Origin: Hyphomicrobiales bacterium
Lineage (GTDB): Bacteria > Pseudomonadota > Alphaproteobacteria > Rhizobiales > Beijerinckiaceae
DNA length: 7,833 bases
NCBI GenBank assembly: GCA_003164825.1
Contig: PLUH01000134.1
Coordinates: 13,599 to 21,431, forward strand
Direction: 5' to 3'
The notes below the pieces were generated by a model, which worked only from the letters and a program-made list of their open reading frames with translations, was not told where the DNA came from and did not search any database. The translations under genes and the position numbers were made by a program. Below are positions 1-6,109 of this stretch, piece after piece (the stretch's first letter is position 1; the number at the start of each line of letters is the position of its first letter).

Positions 1-67
1 AGGTGTCGAGCCCGCCCGAATAGGAGAGCACGACCCGTTTGATTTGTGGTTTCTTTGGGCTTGGCAT
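1..67 (-). CDS. argG: Argininosuccinate synthase, N-terminal fragment (cut by window edge)
   Basis: Reading the minus strand from the ATG at 67-65 gives 22 codons that begin MPSPKKPQ and end in the motif YSGGLDT. SGGLDTS is the ATP-pyrophosphatase P-loop at the extreme N-terminus of argininosuccinate synthases, and it lies at the expected distance from the start, preceded by the usual short basic stretch and hydrophobic strand (KRVVLS). The family condenses citrulline and aspartate with ATP to argininosuccinate in the cytoplasm, the penultimate step of arginine synthesis. The remaining ~380 or so codons would lie left of the window. No strong Shine-Dalgarno sequence is visible; an A/G-rich stretch (GAAGAAAG) lies about 11 bases upstream. 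The gene is divergent from the helix-turn-helix gene at 343. The motif is diagnostic despite the short length; the exact start is less certain. Confidence 0.93.
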   Translation of the reverse strand, partial: MPSPKKPQIKRVVLSYSGGLDT

Positions 68-98
68 GGACTGCGGCGCTTTCTTCAGGAAACAGTCC

Positions 99-131
99 CG
101 TCATGGTCGCGTGTGACCCGGCCATCCACGC
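99..131 (+). repeat. Extragenic palindromic repeat, copy A
   Basis: This 33-base unit starts CGTCATGG and ends CCGGCCATCCACGC. It matches the reverse complement of copy B (219-251) at all but about five positions, all in the 5' part. Its own internal palindrome is decayed, unlike that of copy B. Translated, this family gives the 'AGLDPAIHA' / 'DGRVKPGHDD' strings seen as spurious ORFs throughout many Hyphomicrobiales genomes. It lies 32 bases upstream of the argG start, so it may affect argG mRNA or transcription. Confidence 0.75.
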
Positions 132-218
132 CGCTCCGCCTCGAAATCGGAACTCGTCCGCCGAGAGGACCAAAGGCCGCGTGGCCCGCCCTTGGCCGAG
201 ATCGCCCCGGATGGAGAC

Positions 219-251
219 GCGTGGATGGCCGGGTCAAGCCCGGCCATGACG
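219..251 (-). repeat. Extragenic palindromic repeat, copy B (inverted relative to copy A)
   Basis: This is the inverted partner of copy A. Inside it ATGGCCGGG (225-233) and CCCGGCCAT (239-247) form a perfect 9-bp stem around the 5-base loop TCAAG. Together copies A and B enclose 87 bases and make a BIME-like composite of about 150 bp between two divergent genes. Such elements are usually multicopy and may act in mRNA stability or as nucleoid-protein sites; the role here is not shown. Confidence 0.8.
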
Positions 252-283
252 ATGACAGGCCAAAAGAAGAGCGCGACAAAAGA

Positions 284-312
284 TTGCAAAAGTCAGAAAT
301 TCTGGTTACTGT
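284..312 (+). promoter_or_regulatory. Predicted sigma-70 promoter of the helix-turn-helix gene
   Basis: TTGCAA at 284-289 (-35-like) and TACTGT at 307-312 (-10-like) are separated by 17 bases, in the only AT-richer stretch of this intergenic region and 31 bases before the ATG at 343. Both hexamers match the consensus at 4 of 6 positions. Prediction by eye only. Confidence 0.42.
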
Positions 313-327
313 TTCTCTTTACCAGAA
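294..327. promoter_or_regulatory. Possible operator: three TTCTG/CAGAA half-sites
   Basis: CAGAA-A-TTCTG (294-304) is a perfect 5-bp dyad around one central base. Its right arm extends to TTCTGGT (300-306), which is also the exact inverted repeat of ACCAGAA (321-327) across 14 bases. The sites overlap the predicted spacer and -10 and end 15 bases before the start codon of a gene for a DNA-binding protein, which suits autoregulation. The longer inverted repeat could instead form an mRNA hairpin near the start codon. Confidence 0.4.
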
Positions 328-342
328 GTAGCGAGCGAACCC

Positions 343-912
343 ATGGACGAGCAGAGGCGACGGAAGCCGCACACGCAATTCAGCCGGGCGACGCGGGGAA
401 AGCGCATTCTCGACCGGCTTCGCGAAGGCTGGGCCTATGACGAGGTCGCGCGCGAGGAGGGGCTGACGGAACGGCGCGTCCGCCAGATCGTCGCCGAATA
501 TTTGAAGGATCGCGACGCGGTCGAAGGCGTGACCCACGCGCATATGCAGATCGACCGGCTCGGCTGGGCGATGCGGGTTGCGGCGGAGGCGATGGCTGAG
601 GGCGACGTCAGGGCGATCGGGCCGTTCATCAAGGCGATCGACCGGCTGGACCGCTATCAGGAGCTCGCGCGTCGGACCGGCACGCAGCCGAACACTTCAG
701 AAGCAGACCTTGCGGTCATCCGGGCGCTCGTCGCGCGGTTCCAAGGCGCAGCCGCGCCCGGCCACGCGGCTTCGGCGGACGAGCCCAAATCCGGCGGGGC
801 AGGCGCCGATCCCGCCGCCGAACGTGAAGCCCCGGCGCCTCTCCCGGCGGCCGACGGGCTTCCTTCCGAGACTGGCGCGCAGCCGGTTTTTTCCGGCTCG
901 GTCTCGCCGTAA
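343..912 (+). CDS. Uncharacterised helix-turn-helix protein
   Basis: The 189-residue protein has a basic N-terminus (residues 1-24, rich in R and K) leading into a helix-turn-helix at about 20-54. The stretch GWAYDEVAREEGLTERRVRQ resembles the region-4-type/LuxR-type HTH, with the recognition helix at LTERRVRQIVAEYL. A second helical region (about 65-112) carries the motif IKAIDRLDRYQEL. From about 136 on the chain is Ala/Pro/Gly-rich and probably disordered. There is no receiver domain, sigma region 2 or enzymatic domain. I recognise no named family. The HTH plus helical tail resembles small alphaproteobacterial 'sigma-like HTH' proteins and, more loosely, phage terminase small subunits. The start at 343 is the first ATG of the frame and gives the full basic N-terminus; the Shine-Dalgarno is weak. 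Coding is supported by the coherent domain pattern; DNA binding is inferred. The gene stands alone, with 276 bases to bmt. Confidence 0.8.
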   Translation: MDEQRRRKPHTQFSRATRGKRILDRLREGWAYDEVAREEGLTERRVRQIVAEYLKDRDAVEGVTHAHMQIDRLGWAMRVAAEAMAEGDVRAIGPFIKAIDRLDRYQELARRTGTQPNTSEADLAVIRALVARFQGAAAPGHAASADEPKSGGAGADPAAEREAPAPLPAADGLPSETGAQPVFSGSVSP

Positions 913-1188
913 GCCATTGACAGGGCTAGAATCCGGGCAGCGGATTGAAACGCCCGGAAAGGGTTCGAAGGCGATCGACAAAGATCGATGCGCTACTCGG
1001 AAGCGCCCGGATGGCGCCCGGAAAGAAAAGGCGTGCGCGACCGCGCGACGCGCGAGCGGCCTCGCGGAGCGCCCGAAGAACCGCGCCTTGGAATCTCGGC
1101 TGGGGCGCGATTTGCGCGCCCGCTTGCGTTGCAGGCCGCCCCGACCTAACTCATGGGCCTGCGCGCGAAGAGCGCTTGTCGAGGCTCC
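913..1188. other. Intergenic leader region upstream of bmt
   Basis: No supported gene lies here; open frames crossing it are GC-driven shadows. It holds three copies of CGCCCGGA (951-958, 1004-1011, 1015-1022) and a hairpin, GGGCGCG (1103-1109) with CGCGCCC (1115-1121), a perfect 7-bp stem with a 5-base loop about 68 bases before the bmt start. TTGACA (917-922) just after the previous stop codon is a good -35, but no good -10 follows at 16-18 bases. The bmt promoter is probably in this stretch; I cannot place it. Confidence 0.5.
1181..1184 (+). promoter_or_regulatory. Shine-Dalgarno deciding the bmt start
   Basis: GAGG lies four bases before the ATG at 1189. The alternative in-frame ATG at 1153 follows CCTAACTC, which has no Shine-Dalgarno character. 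This, and the family N-terminus beginning a few residues before LLADGATGTN, favours 1189. Confidence 0.6.
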
Positions 1189-2178
1189 ATGCTGCAAACC
1201 CTTCTGGCCGAAGGCCGGCCGCTGCTCGCCGACGGCGCGACCGGCACCAATCTCTTCGCCATGGGCCTGACCTCCGGCGACAGCCCGGAGCTTTGGAACG
1301 CGGTCCATCCCGACCGGACCCAGGCCCTGCATCGGGCTTTCGTCGACGCCGGCTCCGACATCATTCTGACCAACAGCTTCGGCGCCAATCGCCGCCGCCT
1401 GATGCTGCATGGCCTCGAGGCCCGGACCCGCGAGCTCAACCGCCTCGCCGCCCAAAACGCGCGCAAGGTCGCCGACAGCGCCGGGCGACCCGTCGTCGTC
1501 GCCGGATCGGTCGGGCCGACGGGCGACCTCATCGCCCCGCTCGGACCGTTGAGCGAAGACGAGGCGGTCGAGGTCTTCATCGAGCAGATCGAGGGCCTGC
1601 GCGAAGGCGGCGCGGACGTCGCCTGGATCGAAACCATGTCCGCGGCCGAGGAAATCCGCGCCGCGGCCTTGGCGGCGGCGAAATGCGGCATGCCGTACAC
1701 GATCACCGCCAGCTTCGACACCGCCGGCCGTACGATGATGGGCGTCGCCCCCGCCGCGTTCGGCGCCCTGGTCGAAGCCTTCGATCCCGCGCCAATCGCC
1801 TATGGCGCGAATTGCGGCGTCGGCGCCTCCGATCTTTTGGCCGCGATCCTCGCGATGAGCCCTGCGCGCCCGGGCGCGCCGCTGATCGCCAAGGCCAACG
1901 CCGGCGTGCCGCAATGGCATGGGACGCACATCCACTATTCCGGCGCCCCGGAGCTGATGGCGACCTACGCCGGGCTTGCCGTCGATTGTGGCGCGCGCAT
2001 CATCGGCGGCTGTTGCGGCAACACGCCGGCCCATGTGGCGGCGATGCGGCGCGGCCTCGACGCCCACGAACCCAGTGCGCGTCCGGACGTGGAGGCGATC
2101 GTCGCCGCGCTTGGGGCGCTCGTCGCCCCGCCCGCCGTGGAGGCCACGGTGCGGACCCGCCGGCGCGAGCGGGCATGA
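1189..2178 (+). CDS. bmt: Betaine/homocysteine S-methyltransferase
   Basis: The 329-residue protein is a cytoplasmic zinc-dependent methyltransferase of the homocysteine S-methyltransferase (Pfam S-methyl_trans) family, transferring a methyl group, probably from glycine betaine, to homocysteine to make methionine. Visible signatures are the N-terminal strand LLADGATGTN (12-21), TNSFGANR (61-68), GSVGPTG (106-112) and the three zinc cysteines: Cys209 in GANCGVG and Cys275-Cys276 in IGGCCGNTP. Length and motif order are those of the single-domain barrel enzymes, not cobalamin-dependent MetH, as no B12 or folate domain follows. Another methyl donor such as S-methylmethionine or dimethylglycine-type compounds cannot be excluded; the betaine assignment rests on close resemblance to alphaproteobacterial Bmt (SFDTAG, HIHYSGAPELM). 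The start is 1189 on Shine-Dalgarno grounds; starting at 1153 would add 12 residues. The stop overlaps the rluD start as ATGA, implying one transcript. Confidence 0.92.
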   Translation: MLQTLLAEGRPLLADGATGTNLFAMGLTSGDSPELWNAVHPDRTQALHRAFVDAGSDIILTNSFGANRRRLMLHGLEARTRELNRLAAQNARKVADSAGRPVVVAGSVGPTGDLIAPLGPLSEDEAVEVFIEQIEGLREGGADVAWIETMSAAEEIRAAALAAAKCGMPYTITASFDTAGRTMMGVAPAAFGALVEAFDPAPIAYGANCGVGASDLLAAILAMSPARPGAPLIAKANAGVPQWHGTHIHYSGAPELMATYAGLAVDCGARIIGGCCGNTPAHVAAMRRGLDAHEPSARPDVEAIVAALGALVAPPAVEATVRTRRRERA

Positions 2179-3266
2179 ACGCCAAGGCCAAACGCCGCAC
2201 CTGGAGCGGCGCAGGCGAGCCCGAACCCGTCCCGTCTCCCGAACTCGCCCGCCAGCCCTTGGCCGCCCCATCAGGGCCGCAGGTGTTCGAGGTCGATGCG
2301 GCCGGCGCGGGCGAGCGGCTCGACCGTTTCCTGGGCGGCGCGGCGGCCGCGCGCCGAATTGCGCTGTCGCGCACCCGGCTCAAGGCGCTGATCGAGGCCG
2401 GCGAAGTGAGCGTCGACGGCAGCGTCGCGCGCGATCCCTCGACGCGGCTCGCCGAGGGCGCTCGGATCGCCTTCGAGGCGCCGCCGGCGGAAGATTCGCC
2501 GCTCGTCGGCGAGGACCTACCCCTTGCCGTCGTTTTCGAGGACGAGCATCTGATCGTGATCGACAAGCCGGCCGGGCTTGTCGTCCATCCAGCGCCGGGC
2601 CATGCGGCGGGCACGCTCGTCAACGCGCTGATCCGCCACTGCGGGGCGAGCCTCTCGGGCGTCGGCGGCGTCAGGCGGCCGGGAATCGTGCACCGGCTCG
2701 ACAAGGACACTTCAGGGCTTCTGGTCGCCGCCAAGACGGACGCCGCCCATCGGGGCCTGGCCGAGCTGTTCGCCGATCACGGCCGAACCGGCTCGCTTGA
2801 GCGCGAATATCTCGCGCTCGTCTGGGGCCGCTTCGACGCCGCCGCCGGCAAGATCGCGGCGCCGCTCGGCCGCGATCCGCGCCATCGGGAAAAGATGGCG
2901 GTCGCCAGCGAGGAGCGCGGCCGCCACGCTACGACCCATTGGCGGCTAATGGAGGCTTTCGGTCCGGCGAGCCTCGTCGCCTGCCGGCTCGAGACCGGGC
3001 GGACCCATCAGATCCGCGTCCACATGGCCTCGATCGGTCATCCGCTGCTGGGCGATTCGGTTTATGGAGCGGGGTTCAACACCAAGGCAGCGCGGCTCAG
3101 CGAGGCCGCGAGGGCCGCGCTCGCAGGGCTCGGGCGCCAGGCTTTGCACGCATCGATACTGGGCTTCGAGCATCCGGCGACTGGCGCGCCGCTTCGCTTC
3201 GAGAGTCCTCCACCGGAAGATTTCTCTCATCTGCTCATTGCATTACGAGCCGCGCGGGCGGCCTGA
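2175..3266 (+). CDS. rluD: RluA/RluD-family 23S rRNA pseudouridine synthase
   Basis: This 363-residue protein isomerises uridine to pseudouridine in RNA; RluD-type members act on helix 69 of 23S rRNA (positions 1911/1915/1917 in E. coli). It has an extended, Pro/Ala-rich N-terminus (1-37), an S4 RNA-binding domain (about 46-95; GERLDRFL, SRTRLKALIEAGEVSVDG) and the catalytic domain (about 115-345). The active-site motif is HRLDKDTSGLL at 173-183 with catalytic Asp176; VIDKPAGLVVHP (128-139), RTHQIRVH (276-283) and RQALHA (321-326) are the other family motifs. The S4 domain and the last two motifs fit RluD better than RluA. The ATG overlaps the bmt stop codon (ATGA), so translational coupling is likely. 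The frame stays open far upstream (to 945), but that part is antisense-type GC-rich noise over bmt and is not included. Target uridines are inferred from the family. Confidence 0.94.
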   Translation: MNAKAKRRTWSGAGEPEPVPSPELARQPLAAPSGPQVFEVDAAGAGERLDRFLGGAAAARRIALSRTRLKALIEAGEVSVDGSVARDPSTRLAEGARIAFEAPPAEDSPLVGEDLPLAVVFEDEHLIVIDKPAGLVVHPAPGHAAGTLVNALIRHCGASLSGVGGVRRPGIVHRLDKDTSGLLVAAKTDAAHRGLAELFADHGRTGSLEREYLALVWGRFDAAAGKIAAPLGRDPRHREKMAVASEERGRHATTHWRLMEAFGPASLVACRLETGRTHQIRVHMASIGHPLLGDSVYGAGFNTKAARLSEAARAALAGLGRQALHASILGFEHPATGAPLRFESPPPEDFSHLLIALRAARAA

Positions 3267-3430
3267 CGTCTTTCTTCGGCCGCAGCGACGCTGAAACAAT
3301 TTCGTATTGGCGACGAATACCTTCGTAGCGGCGGCCCTTTTTCGGCCACGCTTGCTCGACCACAATATGTCCATCCGGCCATAGCGCCGACGGAGACGGC
3401 CAGGAACCGGGCTCCGATCCAGAGGAAAAC

Positions 3431-4336
3431 ATGGCTGCGTCGCTTCCCATCATTGCGGGCGAATCCGGACTTGCCCGCTACCTGCAAGAGATCAAGCGGT
3501 TCCCGATGCTGGAGCCGCAAGAGGAATACATGCTCGCCAAGCGCTGGCGCGAGCACGGCGACCGCGAGGCCGCGCACAAGCTCGTCACCTCGCATTTGCG
3601 GCTGGTGGCCAAGATCGCCATGGGTTATCGCGGCTACGGACTGCCGATCGGCGAGGTGATTTCGGAGGGCAACGTCGGCCTGATGCAGGCGGTCAAGCGT
3701 TTCGAGCCGGACAAGGGCTTCAAGCTGGCGACTTACGCCATGTGGTGGATTCGGGCGTCGATCCAGGAATACATCCTGCGGTCATGGTCGCTGGTGAAGA
3801 TGGGCACGACGGCGAGCCAGAAGAAGCTGTTCTTCAATCTGCGCAAGGCCAAGAGCCGGATTTCGGCCCTCGACGACGGCGACCTGCGCGACGATCAGGT
3901 CGAATCGATCTCGAAGCGGCTCGGCGTCGGCAAGCAGGACGTCATTGACATGAACCGGCGCCTCGGCGGCGACGCCTCGCTCAATGCGCCGCTGCGCGAC
4001 GGCGGCGAAGGCGAGTGGCAGGACTGGCTGGTTGACGACAGCGCAGATCAGGAAACGCTGCTCGCCGACCGCGAGGAATCGGACGTGCGCATGGACGCGC
4101 TGCGCAGCGCGCTCTCCGTTCTCAATCCGCGCGAGCGAAGGATTTTTGAGGCCCGCCGGCTCGCCGACGAGCCGATCACGCTCGAGGAGCTGTCGGCTGA
4201 ATTCGGCGTATCGCGCGAGCGCGTTCGGCAGATCGAAGTGCGCGCGTTCGAGAAGGTGCAGGAGGCGGTGAAGGCCGGCGTGGCCAGGGCGCAAGCGCCG
4301 AAAAATCGCTCGCCCGCCGCACTGCCGGCTCGGTGA
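3431..4336 (+). CDS. rpoH: RNA polymerase sigma-32 (heat-shock) factor RpoH
   Basis: The 301-residue sigma factor directs RNA polymerase to heat-shock promoters (chaperone and protease genes). It has region 1.2 (about 15-43, LARYLQEIKRFPMLEPQEEY), region 2 (about 48-120, including the 2.3/2.4 stretch YAMWWIRASIQEYILRSWSLVK), the RpoH box QKKLFFNLR (130-138), specific to sigma-32 and involved in chaperone/FtsH control, and region 4 (about 222-280) with the HTH TLEELSAEFGVSRERVRQIE. No region 1.1 or non-conserved insert is present, which separates it from RpoD. Length is normal. The start has a good Shine-Dalgarno (AGAGGA, 3421-3426). It follows rluD by 164 bases, a common neighbour order in Hyphomicrobiales. 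Several alphaproteobacteria carry two RpoH copies; which this is cannot be told here. A Pro/Ala-rich tail (288-301) lacks known function. Confidence 0.97.
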   Translation: MAASLPIIAGESGLARYLQEIKRFPMLEPQEEYMLAKRWREHGDREAAHKLVTSHLRLVAKIAMGYRGYGLPIGEVISEGNVGLMQAVKRFEPDKGFKLATYAMWWIRASIQEYILRSWSLVKMGTTASQKKLFFNLRKAKSRISALDDGDLRDDQVESISKRLGVGKQDVIDMNRRLGGDASLNAPLRDGGEGEWQDWLVDDSADQETLLADREESDVRMDALRSALSVLNPRERRIFEARRLADEPITLEELSAEFGVSRERVRQIEVRAFEKVQEAVKAGVARAQAPKNRSPAALPAR

Positions 4337-4461
4337 GGAGCGAGGCTGACGAGCCGCAGCCGGGCGTCGCCGGAGGCGGAATTTGTCGCGCAGCGGCGCA
4401 GAATCTGGAATAGGCTGGCGCACACTCGGGTATATCCTCGCTGAACCGAAAAGGTCGCCCT

Positions 4462-5943
4462 ATGCCTCCCAACCGCTTCTGTCGGAGCCGATCGCGTCGG
4501 CGTTTCGCGCTCGCGTCGTTGGCCGCGGCGGCGCTATGCGCGTTTCCCGCGCTCGCCGCCGACCGGCCCGCCACGCCCGAGGGCGCGGATGCGCTCAGAG
4601 CCCTGATCGCCAAATATTTGCCTGCGGCGCAGGCCGGCGCGTCCCCTCTCGTGACGGTGACGCCGCAGGGATCCGACTATCTCATCTCGGGCGACCTGAG
4701 CGCGCTGAACGATCTTCTCAGGGAGACGGGCGCGTCCTACGATCCAGCGACCATCGTCTCCAAGGCGATCGAACAGGATGACGGGAATTGGCGGGTCATG
4801 ATGGACTCGCTTCCCAGCATCGTCTTTCATTCCAAAGAGGCGAACGGCAGCCTCGAACTGACGAATTTCCGCTCGACGGCGCTGATCAGTCCCGCCATCG
4901 CCTGGCTTCTCAGCGGCGCCGCGAGCATGGACAAAGGGGCCCTTCAGATTCAGACGCCAAAGCTTGAGGAGGCGGTCGATTTCGGCCCCGTTCAGGAGAA
5001 TGTCACAACCACCGTCGGCGGCGACGGCTCGGTTTCGACCGTGGTGAAGGAGGACATTTCCGATATCGGCTTCAAAGCGACCGGGGTCGGGAGGAATGAC
5101 GCTCCGGTCAATATCAGCGGCCGGTCGGACAAGGCGCTGATCGATGTCGGCGTCGACGGGTTCAGAAGCCGCAGGGCGTTCGACCTTTGGGGCCTGTTGG
5201 CTTCCCACCCGGCGCGCGCCGATCTTGCCACCCACGAACCGGAGCTGAAGGGCATCCTCCGAGAGCTGGCGGCCCCTGGCCTCAAGTTCGCCGAAGGGAT
5301 CGAGGCGCAGAAAACCCTCGTCACCTCGTCGATCGGCGCGATTACGCTGGCCGACGCGAAATATCGGCTTGGGGCGGCGAATGCGGGGCCGCAGAGCGCG
5401 ATCAGCTTGGGCGTTTCGGCCGAGGGCCTGAGTCTGCCGGTCGGGCTGCTCCCGGCCGGCGCGGGCGACCTGACGCCCTCGAAGATCGACGTGGCGGCGA
5501 CGCTCAAGGGCGTCGATCTTGCCGCGGCGGCGAACGAATGGATCTCCGACCTCAGCCTTCAAGGCGATGGACCCGTCATTTCCGATCAGGACGCCGACAA
5601 GGTCGAGGCGGCTCTTTTGAGCGCCGGTCCGGTCCGGATCGAATTCGCGCCCTCGCATGTCGTCGCGCCGGCGATCGACGCCGACTTTACCGGCGTCATT
5701 CGCTTCGATCACGGCAAGCCGGCGAGCGCCTCGATGACCGTCCACATGCGCGGGTTCGACAAGACGATGGCGGCGGTCAAGGCGCTGGGTCCCGACGTCG
5801 CGGGCAAGGCCATGCCCGCTCTTGCCCTGGCCAAGGGGCTGGGAAAGAGCGAAAGCGACGGCAGCCTCAGCTGGCTGGTCGAACTGACCCCTGACCGGTC
5901 GATGATGGTCAACGGCATCCCGTTCGGCAAGGCGCCGGACTGA
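4462..5943 (+). CDS. Secreted protein of unknown function, probably DUF2125-like
   Basis: The 493-residue protein begins with a Sec-type signal peptide: a very basic n-region (six Arg within residues 5-14), a hydrophobic core (about 15-29) and an Ala-X-Ala site with probable cleavage after Ala32. The rest has no membrane span or lipobox, so it should be periplasmic or exported. Its composition is rich in Ala, Gly, Asp and Ser, with repeated beta-strand-like segments and a motif FDLWGLLASHP (about 240-250). The C-terminal part (MRGFDKTMAAVKALG, ALAKGLGKS, then a short strand ending VNGIPFG) resembles DUF2125 proteins of alphaproteobacteria, but this is from memory and unverified. No catalytic motif is visible. 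The start has AAAGG seven bases upstream and places the signal peptide correctly. It lies 125 bases after rpoH; a shared transcript is possible but not shown. Confidence 0.85.
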   Translation: MPPNRFCRSRSRRRFALASLAAAALCAFPALAADRPATPEGADALRALIAKYLPAAQAGASPLVTVTPQGSDYLISGDLSALNDLLRETGASYDPATIVSKAIEQDDGNWRVMMDSLPSIVFHSKEANGSLELTNFRSTALISPAIAWLLSGAASMDKGALQIQTPKLEEAVDFGPVQENVTTTVGGDGSVSTVVKEDISDIGFKATGVGRNDAPVNISGRSDKALIDVGVDGFRSRRAFDLWGLLASHPARADLATHEPELKGILRELAAPGLKFAEGIEAQKTLVTSSIGAITLADAKYRLGAANAGPQSAISLGVSAEGLSLPVGLLPAGAGDLTPSKIDVAATLKGVDLAAAANEWISDLSLQGDGPVISDQDADKVEAALLSAGPVRIEFAPSHVVAPAIDADFTGVIRFDHGKPASASMTVHMRGFDKTMAAVKALGPDVAGKAMPALALAKGLGKSESDGSLSWLVELTPDRSMMVNGIPFGKAPD

Positions 5944-5978
5944 AAAACCCGTCCGGACAAGGAGTTAAGCGGCGACCA

Positions 5979-6043
5979 GAACAGCGAGCTTTGTTGCGCG
6001 AACAGGGGCTTTTGTTCGCTCGAACAGGGAGTTTTTTTCGCGT
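5979..6043 (+). repeat. Three imperfect 21-22 bp tandem repeats
   Basis: GAACAG begins at 5979, 6000 and 6022, each followed by a purine-rich step, a T-run and a CG-rich end (C-TTTGTT-GCGC, CTTTTGTTCGCTC, TTTTTTTCGCG). The units are thus about 21-22 bp long and diverged, increasingly T-rich toward the right. They lie in the 166-base gap between two convergent genes. Confidence 0.6.
6010..6038 (+). terminator. Possible rho-independent terminator of the secreted-protein gene
   Basis: TGTTC (6013-6017) and GAACA (6022-6026) form a perfect stem, lengthened to about eight pairs by G-T wobbles on the outer side, with a 4-base loop GCTC. Seven T residues follow at 6032-6038. The polarity suits the plus-strand gene ending at 5943; on the minus strand no T-run follows the stem. 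The stem is not GC-rich, so strength is doubtful. Confidence 0.5.
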
Positions 6044-6109
6044 TGACGGGGAAAGAATTCGCCCCTCTTCGCGCTCACGTCGACGGCGCCGAATTTACTG
6101 GCCTTCGCC

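Noticed and set aside
44..331. Small ORFs on both strands containing 'AGLDPAIHA' or 'DGRVKPGHDD'
   Set aside because: These strings are translations of the extragenic palindromes, not proteins.
913..945. TTGACA (917-922) with TAGAAT (927-932) as a promoter
   Set aside because: The hexamers are only four bases apart and no good -10 lies 16-18 bases after TTGACA.
913..1188. SAM-II or SAH riboswitch upstream of bmt
   Set aside because: I could not find the conserved core of either; kept only as an unresolved leader.
945..2174. N-terminal 410-codon extension of the rluD frame
   Set aside because: It is Arg-rich low-complexity sequence overlapping bmt on the same strand in another frame; the S4 domain and ATGA overlap place the true start at 2175.
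697..2271. 524-codon minus-strand open frame
   Set aside because: It is antisense to two well-supported genes, has Arg/Gly-rich composition typical of GC-rich shadow frames and no recognisable domain.
3351..3369. CTTG and AATATG upstream of rpoH as a sigma-32 promoter
   Set aside because: The spacing is far shorter than that of RpoH promoters and the -10 part matches poorly; no convincing promoter was found in 3267-3430.
4534..5745. 403-codon minus-strand open frame
   Set aside because: It is the antisense shadow of the secreted-protein gene, which has a signal peptide and Shine-Dalgarno; the shadow shows only Arg/Asp-rich noise.
5979..6026. LexA (SOS) operator in the GAAC/GTTC-rich repeats
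   Set aside because: The alphaproteobacterial box is GTTC-N7-GTTC; here the same-strand spacing is 21-22 bases and the dyad is GTTC-N4-GAAC, so neither orientation nor spacing fits.
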